From the NCBI RefSeq assembly GCF_001661265.1, contig NW_017567010.1, forward strand, positions 124,001 through 188,000: a stretch of 64,000 nucleotides of DNA, read 5' to 3'. The DNA is from Saitoella complicata NRRL Y-17804. Its lineage: Eukaryota; Ascomycota; Saitoellomycetes; Saitoellales; Saitoellaceae. Every line of letters begins with the position of its first letter. Within the stretch, counting starts at the first letter, position 1. This document shows, one piece after another, positions 41,934-53,394 of this stretch. The notes under the pieces are model-generated. The model was not told the DNA's origin. It did not search any database and was given only the letters and a program-made list of their open reading frames with translations. The translations under genes and the position numbers were made by a program.

Positions 41934-43948
41934 ATGCCATTCTTCAGCTCCCTTCGTCGGTCGGCTAACTCGTCTTGCGACTCCCACTCATCCTCTTGCA
42001 GTGAAGAAAAATCGAGACGGATCGATGAACAACTTCGACAACTTCAGCGAGAGATACCAGATGCGGATCCGGAGTATTTGAGGTGGTCCTTGAGCTTTTA
42101 TGATGGGAAGCTTGAGGGGGATGCGGATGTTGTGGAGAGGGTCAGGGAGAAGATTATGGTGCATAATCGGGGGGAGTATACGAAGGTCCTTCCATACCTC
42201 CTCGTGATTTATAAAAGCACAAGCTGATGGGAGTACAGGAATCGAACGCAACCATCGATTTACGGAAAAACACGTTGATGGATACCCTGAACGAGCTCTT
42301 CCCGGATACGCCTGTGCAAGCGTTGCGGGATGTAATCAATGCAGCTCCGGCATACACTATGGCACACGCCCTCGTCGAAGAACTGCTCCGCCCAACCTCT
42401 TCCTCTATGACCACTGAGAACGGCAAGAAACCCGCGATCATCCGACGTAGGGGTCATATCCCTCCCACTGCTCGCTTCCGAAGCGAGAACTACCTCAAAG
42501 CATGTGAAGCAGAGTTACGGCGTGAGTTTCCTGATATCCACGTCACGAGTATCCGTGCTGTCATGGCCGAATGCAATGGATCGTGGACGTTGAGTCGGGA
42601 ACGATTGAGCGTTTTGGACAAGACTCGGAGTGGAATTTGGAGGAGCTTGGTCAACGTTTTCACCCGTAAGAGGGCACGATCGAGATCGAACTCTGCTGCG
42701 GCGGGTGCGTTGACGTGTCCGGAACTGGAGGCGGAGATGTGGGATGCGAGGAAGGATGAGCGTGAAGCACTTGTCGTGACAGATGAACAACTGGCACGGA
42801 CGTTGAATGAGGAAGAGTATGAGAAGAAAGGCGAGCTGGTTGAATGTGGATGCTGTTTCGGGGATTATGCATGGGAAGACCTGGCAAGCTGCAGTGACGG
42901 CCATCTGTTCTGCCATGACTGTTTGAAGAATACATTCAAGGAGGGCATTCTGGGGCAGGGAAGTCTACGAGGATCTCCGACAGTGCCGTGTATTTCCCTT
43001 TCCGGCGGAGACGTCTGCAATGCCTATATTCCTTGGGACACAATCGACAGAGTGGTGGATCCCGAGTTGCGGCGTATGCATGCAGAGAGTGTCGTGAGGG
43101 AGCAACTGGAGAGAAGTGGTGTTAGGGTAGTGCGGTGTTCGTTTTGTCCTTACGCGGAGGTTGAGGAGGTATGGTGGAGTGTTGTTGCGGCATGGAACGG
43201 AATGCAAGGCAGTGAGCTGTTGGCCGCATTGGCTCTGTTGCCGATCCTGGTTCTGGGACTCGCGGTGGTTCTGTTGTATGCAACGGCGAGTGTGTTGATA
43301 CAGTGCAAGAACCCAGCAGTCTACGTGCGTGATGCGAGAAGGAAAGTCCATGCAAAATGCCTGGATATCGGCATCCAAATCCGCCGCAAACGAAACGGAA
43401 GCCGGTTCAGATGCCAAAATAGCGATTGCAGCCGAGACTCGTGTCTTGAGTGCGGTCGGGAATGGTTCCCCTTCCACCGCTGTTTTGAAGAAGAAGGCGA
43501 CGGTCTCCGTCTCTACGTCGAGAAAGCCATGGCAGACGCCGTGAAGCGCACCTGCCCAATCTGCCAAGTCTCGTTCGTCAAGTCTGATGGATGCAATAAA
43601 CTCGTGTGCCCATGTGGATATGCGATGTGTTATGTGTGTCGACAGGATATTAGAGAAGAGAGCTACGCTCATTTCTGTGATCATTTCCGACCGGTGCCGG
43701 GGATGCCGTGTGAGGAGTGCCAAAAATGCAATTTATACGTTGTGGAGGATGAGGGAATCGCTGTCAAGGAAGCGGCGGAGAGAGCGAGAAAGGAGTGGTT
43801 GGTGCAACATCAGAATTTCCGAGAAGAGATATACAAGGGAGCCGTCAAGGGCGATATTGGCCCCCCCGGCTTGTTGGATAATCGTTCGGATGGATGGGAT
43901 ATGGATCAGATTCTGGAGGATATATTGGGTTATTTCTTGGTGTATTGA
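41934..43948 (+). CDS. RBR-type E3 ubiquitin ligase, RNF216/TRIAD3-like
   Basis: Two exons, 41934-42185 and 42239-43948, around a 53-base intron (GTCCTT...TACAG); 653 residues if the first in-frame ATG is used. RING1 begins near residue 287 (CGCCFGDYAWEDL...LFCHDCLKN). The IBR begins at VRCSFCPYAEVEEV and resumes at SRFRCQNSDCSRDSCLEC. RING2 is CPICQVSF...GCNKLVCPCGYAMCYVCRQD near 525, with the catalytic-type cysteine in CGYAMC. HFCDH and PCEECQKCNL are the extra C-terminal zinc ligands typical of RNF216. Between the two IBR halves is a strongly hydrophobic 30-residue stretch near 405-435. The 5' end is uncertain. It should accept ubiquitin on cysteine before transfer. Confidence 0.88.
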
Positions 43949-44268
43949 TATTGCGGCGTCTTGTTTCTCATGTTTCGGAGTTTATGAGCACACTCATTTG
44001 GATACGGTTTAGTTAGGTTCTGGGTCGTTCTTTCTCAAGTTAAAGCATTCTAAATTATATCATCGTCTTTCTGCTGGTCGTTTTGCAGCACTTTCACACA
44101 TCCTTGACATTCACTACCCTAAACGTAACAAAAAAGTGCAGTACTCCACACCGATCCCAACCACAAAACCCAATAAATACTACACAAAGCAATCGCAACA
44201 TTGTCCACTTGCAAAGCAAAAAAGAGTCTAGAACACACCCCACCTCCATGCTCCATGCCATCTCCTAC
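43949..44268. other. Convergent 3' intergenic region
   Basis: 320 bases between the ends of the RBR gene (+) and BEM1 (-). AT-rich at 44040-44070. It holds both 3' untranslated regions. Confidence 0.5.
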
Positions 44269-46187
44269 CTACTTGGCATACAAAACGACCTTCGGTCCAC
44301 TTTGTCTCAGTGCAAAACCCAGATCCTCATCGTCCCTCAACTCCAACAGCTCACCCGCGTTCTCATCCTTCCACCGCACGCTTTGTACACCGCCTAATCT
44401 ATCACGCAGCTTATCGCTCAGCGCCTGGAAAGTAACGTCCCTGGGTACTCTAATCGCAATCAAATCATCGTTGAAGAACACCTTGATCTTGATATACGGC
44501 GGTGGTGCACCACTACTTCCAGCAATCGATGTCGTCGATGCCGACGCAGGCGTCTGTAACCGTGATGGATTCGACGAGTCACCGCTCACTGTCGTAGCAG
44601 TCGTCATCGCGCTCCAATTTCTCGCCATGGGTGCAGGTGGTGGTGGCATCATGTTCTTATCCGCCGCTGCTGCAGGAGCAACAGGCGGTAATGCCTCCTG
44701 CACGCTCGCCATATTCATCGAATTCGAAGGACTTCGCGATGGTTGTGGAGGGACAGGTGGTAGTGCACCCGTAGACGACGGCAAAGGTGTTTCAGCATTC
44801 GATGTTCGGGAGTAATGTGATCGATCACTGCTGCGGTGCGAGGTCTTGCTTGTCCGGTTACCTTGTGCGTTCGGGACCGCAAGCTGTCGATATGCCGGTT
44901 GGGGGATGAGGTTTGTTGCATGTGTGCTTTCCACGTCACCTTCGCGTGCCTCGAAGAATGTCTTGATGATGTCGCCTTGTAGGATATATCGTGGTAGTCT
45001 GCAGAGCTCCTGCACGTAGACGTCAAGATCCGCTTGTCGCTGGGAGGAAATGGAGTCGTCAACAAACGACAGTGGTCCAGGCATGAACGGCAGAATTCTC
45101 TCATCGCCGTTCTTGCCTGCTTCCGTGGGGAAGCCCTCAAGCAATGATAACTGGAAGTCGTGGAAGTCCTCGTAGTATCTGCACAGGTTCCTGTGTCGAC
45201 CATCCTCCATTTCTGCCTTGATAAGGAACCAATACCGTGATCCATCAAACATATATCTCTCCACTTTCGCCCCAACGACCGGCAAACTCGCCACCTCCGC
45301 CTTCGCGCTCGTCGGTCTACTATCCTGCGCCGAATTCTGCGAACCCTGAATAGATGACCCCGTCGGTGGTCGATTCTGGTTCTGATTGGAAAAGTTGAAC
45401 GATCCAAGAGGGATACTCTTCTCCTTATATTCTGCCGTCATCTTCTTCCACTCTTCCACTCGTGGTACACCTGCTCGGCTAACCAATTCCTCCACGTTCT
45501 CGATTGGCTGACCCGTGGTGACATCCCGAATTTCGATGAAACTGACTGGAATCAATCCTGGTCCACCTAATCGTCCGATTGGCTTCGCGACGAACCACTC
45601 GTGATTAGACTGTGCAATGACAATGATTGCTTCACCCGCCTTTGCATCCAGTTCGTCGGGTCGCTCGGCCGCAAAGTCGTACTGCACGATACCATACAAC
45701 GGCGCCATCTTGGTGGTTGACGATGTCGAGGAATATCTCTGTTTCGCAGCATTCCCATCTTCCCTGAACCCCGAATCGCTATCCCTCGCTCCAGGAGGCG
45801 CCTGCAACGGTCCACTCCTTCTCCCATCCGTCTTCCCAAGCACTTCAAAGTATGGTACCGGCACAAATCCTCTCGTATCCGTTGCCGGGTTGCATGCCTC
45901 ATACCAATCCGCGTCGTTTTCATTGCCAATTACATGAAAGAAATCGCCCTTCTTGAAACCGAGCTCCTGGGTGGATTGGGGAGTGTAGTCATAGAGCGCG
46001 CGAATGACCTTCTTCGGGATGAGGAGTTTCTTCGAGGTAGAGCTGGTATTATTGGAGTCGCGTTTATCTCCGCCGTTTGATGAGGAGGTGGACCCGGTCT
46101 TGAGTGATCTTCGAATATTCTGCGGAGCGAAAGGTCAGCACGAGGAACCACAAGCAATGATGCCGAATGTATGCGCACCTTAATCAT
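44269..46187 (-). CDS. BEM1: Polarity scaffold with two SH3, PX and PB1 domains
   Basis: Two exons: a nine-base first exon (46187-46179, MIK) and 46119-44269, around a 59-base intron; 619 residues. Bem1/Scd2 holds Cdc42, its exchange factor Cdc24 and PAK kinase together at sites of polarised growth. SH3-1 is at about 37-95 (VIRALYDYTPQSTQELGFKK...DWYEA), SH3-2 at about 139-205 (YGIVQYDFAAERPDELDAKA...EWFVAKP), PX at about 288-400 (ERYMFDGSRYWFLIKAEMED) and PB1 at about 545-619 (IKIKVFFNDDLIAIRVPRDV). The linker between PX and PB1 is Ser/Pro-rich. The tiny first exon is easy to miss, but it gives the only ATG in frame and keeps SH3-1 whole. Confidence 0.95.
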
Positions 46188-47141
46188 TTTGCTAGGTTAT
46201 GGCGAAATGCGAACTTCACAGCGTATCTGAAAGACCCTGAACTCCGGGGACAACGTTGATTGAAGCGGGGAACGCGAGGCGTATCTGCCAAATGAAAGGC
46301 CAGAAACCAGCAAAGGAATGTCACGACAATCGAAGGCTCTAAGGTCCAAACAGCCAAGGCGAAATTGCGTATGGAATCTCTTGGTGTTTATGCTGATCGT
46401 TCGCGGGTCTGCCAGGGGCCTGCGGGCTTGGAATTGGCTGCAGCTCCGCTATATAACAATGGGCGTACAACCGAAAAATGTTCTACGAGGTTGACGCCGT
46501 GGAATTCGATGAGTTCGAATGAAACAAATACCGTCGAGCAGTTCTCGGGATTGCTCGTATTGCAGCTGGTTACGGGCCGCAATGGGAGCGCTCAGCCAGG
46601 GAGCCGGGGTGCAAATTGAGACAATGGAGTCTTTCCGCGCCACGTTCGTTCTGCCGCGATACCGACGATCGTTACGAGAAGTCAAAAAGCTTATTCCTGA
46701 TCATGTCTTCTGACCTCAGGAATTTAATCGCTGCTCAATGTCAGCGTTTGGCGGCATTTTCTTGTGATGAATGCGTTGTGTTTGCAACCTTAGCGGCCGG
46801 TCACCGCTATATATCTCCGTTCGCACGACATCTGACGCACAGACAGCGTTGGCAATGTCATCTACGGATTTGTCATCAATGCTGACAATATCAACCCTAG
46901 TCTCTTGTGTGTCTAGGTGCTTTGGGCTATGGTAGACGAGGGTCATCGGGTGTAGAGGTCATATGGCCTTGGCAGTATACTGTATGATGCTTTCGGGACA
47001 GTATGATCTGGGATGATTGGTAACGTAATTCCAATACATAACCTAACAATACGCCATTCATGCCTTCCCAATTACCCTACAACATGCACAACGAAAAACA
47101 AACAAATCACAACTTACGTGCTTCACTTTTACACCTTCACC
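46188..47141. other. Intergenic, BEM1 promoter side, no gene seen
   Basis: 954 bases between BEM1 and the 3' end of the SAC3-domain gene, both on the minus strand. Several short frames show no coding character. No repeats or RNA genes are recognised. Confidence 0.45.
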
Positions 47142-49007
47142 TCAAATTTGACCCTTAATGTCGACAACCTTGAACGCCCGCGCCCTCGCATTCTCCAGCG
47201 GCTGCATACTCTCCCTCATCTGCACCCTCCACTTCCCAGCATTGGCACCTTCCCGAAGGATTTGTTGTTGAACGCCTTGCGCCTCCAAAAACTGTACAGT
47301 CTCGACATCATTCTCGAACCCAAGTTCTTCCGTAATGAACCTCACATCAAGCGTAGGGCGATATCTGTCACAAATACTCCCGATTAGTCCATGTCATCAT
47401 GAGAAGGGGTAAGATGGCAACTCACGATTTAGCCATAACACACAATGCTCGTACTCGTTCCCGCTCAACAAAGTTATCCATAAGGTATGCGCCCATGTTC
47501 GGAACATCCATATACAATCTGAACAATTTGCGATAATTCCCACTCGTCAACGCTTTCCTAACACCAAGTGCATGTCGCACGTTCGGATCCTTCTTATCCT
47601 CCTCCGTGAGCCGTGTGAGGACATCATTGACCTCCGTCCGGCTGCGGGCATACAAAAAGTACAAGATCCGGTACGCCAAAAACTCTGTCGGGTGCCCGTC
47701 GATACCAAGTGCGTACAATTGCTGAAGCTGCGTCTGACACTGATTATACTCCCCCAGATCCCCCTTCTCAAGCGCAATCCTCGCATGCGTCTCATACACA
47801 CTCACGCTAAACCCATTCCGAATCCGCTGCACAGTCAAATCTTGTCGCATACTCTTAAACTGATCGCATACATATGAGTAGTTATTGTCTTTGCGCCACT
47901 TTGCTTTTACCAATTCGAGCGCGTCTTTCAGGATGTGGAGGGGGCGGACGGTGGAAGGGTCCGGTGCGGAGGTAAGGCGGAGATACTTCTTTTCGAGGGT
48001 GGTGGAGTAGCCGATGATGGTGTGCTGGTCCCAGTCGATGCCATCGGCTTCGTAGTCTGTGGCGGTGGGAGGAGGAGGGACTGCAGCGGCGGTTTTTGCG
48101 CGTTCGGCGGCGGCTTCTTCTTCGAATCTCCGAGCACGTTTTTCGCGTCTGTCGCGTTCGCCTGGATTCATTAGCCCGATACTCTTGTCGTTCATATTTT
48201 GTCCCTTCTTCCTCTTCTTGTCTGCATCTTTCTTTTTTCTCCCTTCCAAGCATGGAACAGTCTTCAAATCCCAATTTGTCGTCCAAACGATATTCTGTTC
48301 GAATGCTGAGGTAACAATATCCTTTACTTCGCGCTCGAGTACATGCTTCAAATCATCTGGGCATTCGGAAAAGGCGCGGTTGACGAAAGCTTTTAGGGAT
48401 TCGGGCCATTCGGTTTTGCCTGCTGAAGGGGGCGAGGAGGCCTGGGTAGTAGGTAAGGAGACGACATTACCAGGCTTGGGTTTCGATATGGTCTTTTTGG
48501 CATTTACGGCCGTGAACGCCGGTTCTATCCCGAAGTTAGCGTGCATATACTTGATTCAGAAAGAGAGATCACGTACGGAAAGCAGGCATGACAACACCCC
48601 CGGCAGCTTGCGCGTAACACAAAGGCGGCGGCGGCGGCGGTAAGCTGGAACTATAAGGCACCGTAGCCGACACGAAACTCTGCTCCAAAGTCGGATATGT
48701 CCCCACACTAACCGGTGGAGGCGGCGGCGGCGGAAGGTGTGGATAATGCTGCGCGAACCAAGCAGGGAGTTGTTCCGGAGGGATGTGTAGAGGGATAACC
48801 GGTGGTGGCGGGACCGAGATTGAGGATGGGTTAGTAGTAGTAGTGGAGGGGTAGGAGGAAGAAGAGCCGGGGATGGGGGGGATGAGTTGTGGGACAGTGT
48901 GGGGCGGGAGGGGGAGGTTATTTCCTAGAGACCTTTAACAGGGTTAGCAGGATGAAATGGTACAAGAGACGGTAAGACGCATACCACGATGGAGGAGGGT
49001 TGGCCAT
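47142..49007 (-). CDS. THP3: SAC3/GANP-domain protein, THP3/LENG8 type
   Basis: Four exons: 49007-48985, 48932-48577, 48524-47426, 47364-47142; introns of 52, 52 and 61 bases; 566 residues. Thp3 and its partner Csn12 act in transcription elongation and splicing in yeast; LENG8 is the animal counterpart. The N-terminal 130 residues are Pro-rich with two runs of five or six prolines (LPPPPPPPVSVG, SLPPPPPPLC). A basic linker with CLEGRKKKDADKKRKK follows. The SAC3/PCI-like part starts near residue 300: IGYSTTLEKKYLRLTSAPDP, TVRPLHILKDALELVKAKW, YSYVCDQFKSMRQDLTVQRI, and LGEYNQCQTQLQQLY. These are the marks of the Thp3/LENG8 branch rather than of Sac3 itself. Confidence 0.92.
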
Positions 49008-49218
49008 ATTTGAGTCGAGTTGGAAAGTTGGAAGTTGATTTCGCTGCAACGGCGCTGCAGCAAGACGTACAGTGCAATCCTGCATGGTCCCGTTCTACGG
49101 GACACCGCCGCCGAAGCGCTACACCTGGTTTCTAAGCCTAACGATTCCCGTGACCCGTTTGCTCTTCGTTCAACGTGCTAGAATTACACTTTATTCGGGC
49201 TCGTCTAAAAATCTCAAT

Positions 49219-49720
49219 CTACCGTGATCGAACTTCTTCAGACGAGGCAGACGCTTGTCGTCGCTCAGCCTCAGTGCATTCAACATAGTATGCAAGATTA
49301 TAATCATAGGACTGCGTGAGGTCCGTCCATCGCAACCGTTTTTCTTCCTCCCACAAACTTGTTATGTCCCCGTGCCACGCCCTGCTTACGCGACTGCATA
49401 GTACGAGGATGTACAAACCATCATCCAATCTGGCATCGTAGCTAGCTGCCCAGTCGTCGAAATCGCCGAAATCTTCGATGACTTCTTCGACTTCGGGGAA
49501 ACTTGTGCTAGACGGCTACTTGGACCTAGCCGAAGATCTCGTTATGGATCTCGGGGATGGAGAGGGCGCGTTCGGTCGCGGTCATTGCTCGTTCTGTCTC
49601 CATAGCTACATCCAGGATTGTTTGATCCCAGTGGGTTCGGCTCAATCCTATAGCAAGACAGGTGTTCACGTCTTTTTCAATAAAACCATTTTTGTGACTC
49701 ATGTCGACCTCGGAACTCAT
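49219..49720 (-). pseudogene. F-box gene remnant, N-terminal part
   Basis: From an ATG at 49720 (MSSEVDMSHK) the frame reads ...ALSIPEIHNEIFG and stops at a TAG (49526). The next stretch is in another frame and continues as DDGLYILVLCSRVSRAWHGD and TSLWEEEKRLRW to a stop at 49219. ALxIPEIxxEIF plus CSRVSRAWHxxITxLWEE is the basidiomycete F-box pattern. No GT-AG intron joins the two parts sensibly, so the gene appears broken by a stop and a shift. There is no leucine-rich C-terminal half after it. A sequencing error or an unusual intron remains possible. Confidence 0.55.
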
Positions 49721-49788
49721 CCGACATTCATTTGCGAGGGAACTAGCGCATACACTCCACTCCTTTAGACCTGACTGAAATAGCCGAG

Positions 49789-49885
49789 TCGTAGGTCCCT
49801 AAGCCGAGCTGCTGCGTTCTACGGGCATCAGCGCTACAGCGGGCTACCGGCCTCCCGGCCGCGGGGTGGTAAGGGACCTCTACGA
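49789..49885. repeat. Inverted repeat with GC-rich centre
   Basis: Left arm TCGTAGGTCCCTAA (49789-49802) and right arm TAAGGGACCTCTACGA (49870-49885) are inverted copies with a two-base gap. About 67 GC-rich bases lie between them. It could fold as a hairpin or be a small terminal-inverted-repeat element. No clear target-site duplication was seen at the edges. Confidence 0.5.
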
Positions 49886-49944
49886 TCTCCTCCTTGGACT
49901 CTCTAGATCTTAGAGGGATGATATAGCCGTAGAATCATGGCATC

Positions 49945-50407
49945 TTATTTTGGCTCGTCTGAGTCTACCACTTCTTCACAATCAACCTTCTTCAATCGAG
50001 GAAGCCATTCGGCCATACGATACAGCGCCTTCTTACTCAATACTGCTTCTCCAATACTTTTAAAACTCAACTCTTCCACATTGGGAAACAGAACCTAACG
50101 CACACAAATTAGCCATGCTCCACGTCTTACTCTGAGTGTGTCATTCATTGCAACTGACCGGAAGTTGCTCAAATATGTCGCTGTCATTGATATTGTTCTC
50201 TCTGAGTGGGTCTCTCCTCATCTTCCATCGGTTCCAATTACCCTTTAAGATTCATATGCACTTTAGGCTTCCCGATGATATCAAGCAAATCTTACATTAA
50301 GCAAACCCGCAAATGCATGTCTCACTCTAAAGCCGCGGCCGTATCCCAATTCAGGGAGATCCTCGATCGTAAGTGAAAAGCCAAGAGATTTGGAGGGAGT
50401 CTGTGCC
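49945..50407 (-). pseudogene. F-box/leucine-rich gene remnant, C-terminal part
   Basis: Three spliced pieces keep one frame: 50407-50296 (LTIEDLPELGYGRGFRVRHA), 50242-50159 (NGNWNRWKMRRDPLRENN) and 50094-49945 (LFPNVEELSFKSIGEAVLSK, RMAEWLPRLKKVDCEEVV, stop). Introns of 53 and 64 bases have GT-AG ends and a GCTAAT branch point. The pattern is that of the C-terminal half of basidiomycete F-box proteins. The first piece starts at an acceptor-like TTGCAG with no exon upstream, where the promoter of the b561 gene begins. So the gene has lost its front half. It lies 5' of the N-terminal remnant on the same strand, the reverse of normal order. Confidence 0.5.
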
Positions 50408-50551
50408 CTGCAATGACGATTACATTTGCCGGGAAAGGGGGTGAGGGGAGGGTACAATTGCCTCCAGCTGACTCTGCTGCTCTTTTGCTCTTCCTTCGAC
50501 AGCTGCTACGATAGCACAGCTAACCTCAATCGCAATTGCAACAGCTTCACA

Positions 50552-51498
50552 ATGAATTTCCAGGTCAAATACCTTGCCTTGGCTTCAGCTATAATTGCCA
50601 CGGCATTCATTGACCCAACTCACGCCGCGTTCGGCCAGGTCATCTCCAAAAACCCCGGTCTCGAAACAGGCGGTGAACGCGCTCACCAGGACGCGTACTA
50701 TCGCCGCCTGATTATTGCTCATGCCGTTTTCGCCGTCCTTGCTTTCCTTGTGGTATGTTCGTTATCTTCGAACTCATCTGAAGGATTTTGCTGATAGTGA
50801 ACAGACTGTTCCGTTGGCACTTATTGCGGCACGATACGGCAAACACGTCTTGAGGAATGGGAAGTGGTGGAAGGTGCATGCAGTGCTCCACACTTTCACC
50901 GTTGCTTTTGTGATTACCGTCTTCGTTCTCGGCTACTACGCCGTCGGCCCCAAAAACAACTTCGACAACGTACTACTACCCCCTTTCCCCTTCCCATCTC
51001 CTCCCACCTACTAACTCCTCGTTTCTACCATAGGTCCACCACCGCATCGGCTTAACCGTGGTAGTGGCAGTTTGCTTGCAATACCTCCTCGGCCTCACAA
51101 ACACCTTCCTCCTCTCCCGCCCCCACGTCCGCACCCCCGTCCAAAACCGCCTACACATCCTCATCGGCTGGTTAACCTGGGGCCTCGCAATCGCGAACAT
51201 GCCCGTCGGAATGGTCCTCTACGGCTCCCCGCAGTGGGCGTTTGGGTTGTGGGCTGCGGCAGCGTTCGTGGTGGTGGTGGTTGTCGTGGAATTTGAGGTC
51301 GGGGTTGGGAGGAGGGAAGATCATAATGTTAGGGTGGAGGAGTATGTGGGAGTTGGGAAAGAGGAAGAGGAAGGGCCGGTTTATGCGGATGGGGTGGGAG
51401 CGACGGATAAGGGAGTGCCGGCTGCTCCGGCGGTTAATTGGAATGGGGAGGTGAAGGGAGAGAAGAGGGCTTGGAGGAGATTGTTTGGGAGGGGGTGA
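50552..51498 (+). CDS. Cytochrome b561-like membrane protein with signal peptide
   Basis: Three exons: 50552-50752, 50805-50969, 51034-51498; introns of 52 and 64 bases; 276 residues. A signal peptide (about 1-26, MNFQVKYLALASAIIATAFI then DPTHA) precedes five membrane segments. Histidines sit where b561-type haem ligands are expected: RRLIIAHAVFAVLAF, KVHAVLHTFTVAFVI, VHHRIGLTVVVAVCL and QNRLHILIGWLTWGL. A DOMON domain is absent, so this is a short form. The C-terminal 80 residues are acidic, Gly/Glu-rich and probably cytosolic. Such proteins move electrons across membranes, often to ferric iron or ascorbate; the partner here is unknown. Paralogues of this short form are common in basidiomycetes. 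Confidence 0.8.
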
Positions 51499-51780
51499 AT
51501 GCATCTGATTCAGCGAAGGGAGGAGCTGGCGGCGTGGGAGAAACTCACCTGGTTCGATACACGAGATACATGAAGTGAAGAAGAGAGACGTAGAGGGAAG
51601 AAAGAGAATATCATCAACTCGATATACCTAGCTATCGTACTAATATCACACCTTGCCCTTCTCACGACCTGGTTACCGTTCATGCAAGCCCCTGCTCCTC
51701 TGTTTGTTTACATGTCGCATTTCGCACCGAACCCTCCAACAATCTCGATCGGTATTCTTCACCGACAATTCTTCGACAAG

Positions 51781-53126
51781 ATGGGCAAGCAGCAAAAAGG
51801 AAACCTTTCTTTGAGCGCATTGATTGACTCTGACGACAGCGACGTCGGTATGTATGCGCCTTTGCGAGTGCGGTGTGGGGAACAATGCTGATTTTGGATG
51901 GTCGCAGCACCAGCACCAGCACCTATGACTAAGGCTTCGGTGAAAGGAACGGCGACGAAGAAAGCGGGCGGGAAGGTTCAGAAAGGTGAGTAATGAGCGA
52001 AAGGAATGTGTGCGCAATTTTGCATACTGACCCGTCTTTTCTTACAGCCACTAGGAAACAAGCAGCGGACTCCGACGAAGACGAACTCGAATACTTACAC
52101 GCCTCCGCACCAAGACCCAAGACCAAACTCCTAAAGCCCACGAACAAGCTTAACACCGTCGCAGAAGACGACTCCGAACCCGAAGCGCAGAAGGCGAAGA
52201 TGAAGAAGGGAAAGAGCGCCAGCGCCAGCGCCGCGGACGCGACGGATTATTCTATTGCGCCCATGCCGACGAAGATAGTCGCGAAGAAGAAGGCGCAGGA
52301 GATTCCGGAGACGCAGGTTGTCAATGGAGATGATTCGATGATGGATATCGATGAGGATGAGGAAGAGGAGGAGCCGACACCCGCGAAACTGAAGGTACGG
52401 GGAGGCGCGAAGAGCACGGATTCGGCGGCGTTGCAGCGACAGTTGAATGAGATGACGAGGCGATTCGCAGCGATGGAGACAAAGTACAACAAAGTCAAAG
52501 AACAACGATCATCCGATGCACGAGATGCCGAATCGAACTTTGCTGCGTACAAGAAGTCTGCCGATGCAAGGTTTAAGGAAGCTGACAACCTGATTGCGAT
52601 GCTGCAGGAGGAGGTTGCGGAGACTTCGAAGGTCGCGGAGGAGGCAAAGAAAGCACGGAAAGCATCGAAGAAGGAGCAGGAGGAGATCGAGGCGCTGCAG
52701 GAGCGTGTGGAGGAACTTGAGGAGGAACTGGAGAAGTCGCAGAATCAGATCGGGCTTCTGAATGCTAAGATCCTGGCGAGGTCGTCGTCTAGCGCTGGGC
52801 ACTATGAGTTGAAGGAGGATATCTACGCTGATTTGTCTGGTGTCCTCATTCGCTCTATCGCGCCTTCACCTGATGGTTCTGGCTCCGTCTTTGATATCAT
52901 TCAGACTGGGAGGAATGGTACCCTGCACTACAAGCTCGCGCTGGATCACATCGCCAACCCGAGCAATGCGCAGTTCACTTACACTCCTCTGCTGGATGCG
53001 GAGCGGGATAAGAAGTTGGTGGAGGTCTTGCCGGAGTACTTGACCGATACCATCATGTTCGCGAGGGAGCAGGCAAGCATGTTCTTCTGGCGATTGACGA
53101 ATTTCATGCAGAAAAACGTGGACTAG
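51781..53126 (+). CDS. CSM1: Monopolin-type kinetochore protein Csm1/Pcs1
   Basis: Three exons: 51781-51847, 51908-51985, 52048-53126; introns of 60 and 62 bases; 407 residues from MGKQQKGNLSLSAL. Upstream in-frame ATGs at 51682 and 51712 exist but read like leader. The N-terminal 150 residues are Lys/Glu-rich and disordered. A coiled coil spans about 185-280 (EEIEALQERVEELEEELEKS). The C-terminal globular domain is the Csm1/Pcs1 fold: LKEDIYADLSGVLIRSIAPS, FDIIQTGRNGTLHYKLALDH, TYTPLLDAERDKKLVEVLPE, YLTDTIMFAREQASMFFWRL. In fission yeast Pcs1 with Mde4 prevents merotelic attachment; in budding yeast Csm1 with Lrs4 acts at meiosis and rDNA. Which role holds here is not shown. Confidence 0.92.
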
Positions 53127-53394
53127 GGGGGGAAGAGAAAGTGGAGTGGAGTGGGTAGTATAAGGTATTGGGTTTTTGGATAAGGTCTGGGCGTGTCTGG
53201 TTGTTTGTTCGTATATCTTAGTGTTCCTAATCTTATTAATCATATACCGTCAAGAACATCCATATGTCAAGGAGAAAGATTTCAACTGATATATTGGATA
53301 TATAGGGTAACCAAGAAGATGCTAAACTGCAAAGTATGTCGATGTTGCCGTGTGTATATGTCACATAGTCTGCTTTGTGAACAAATCAATCCCC

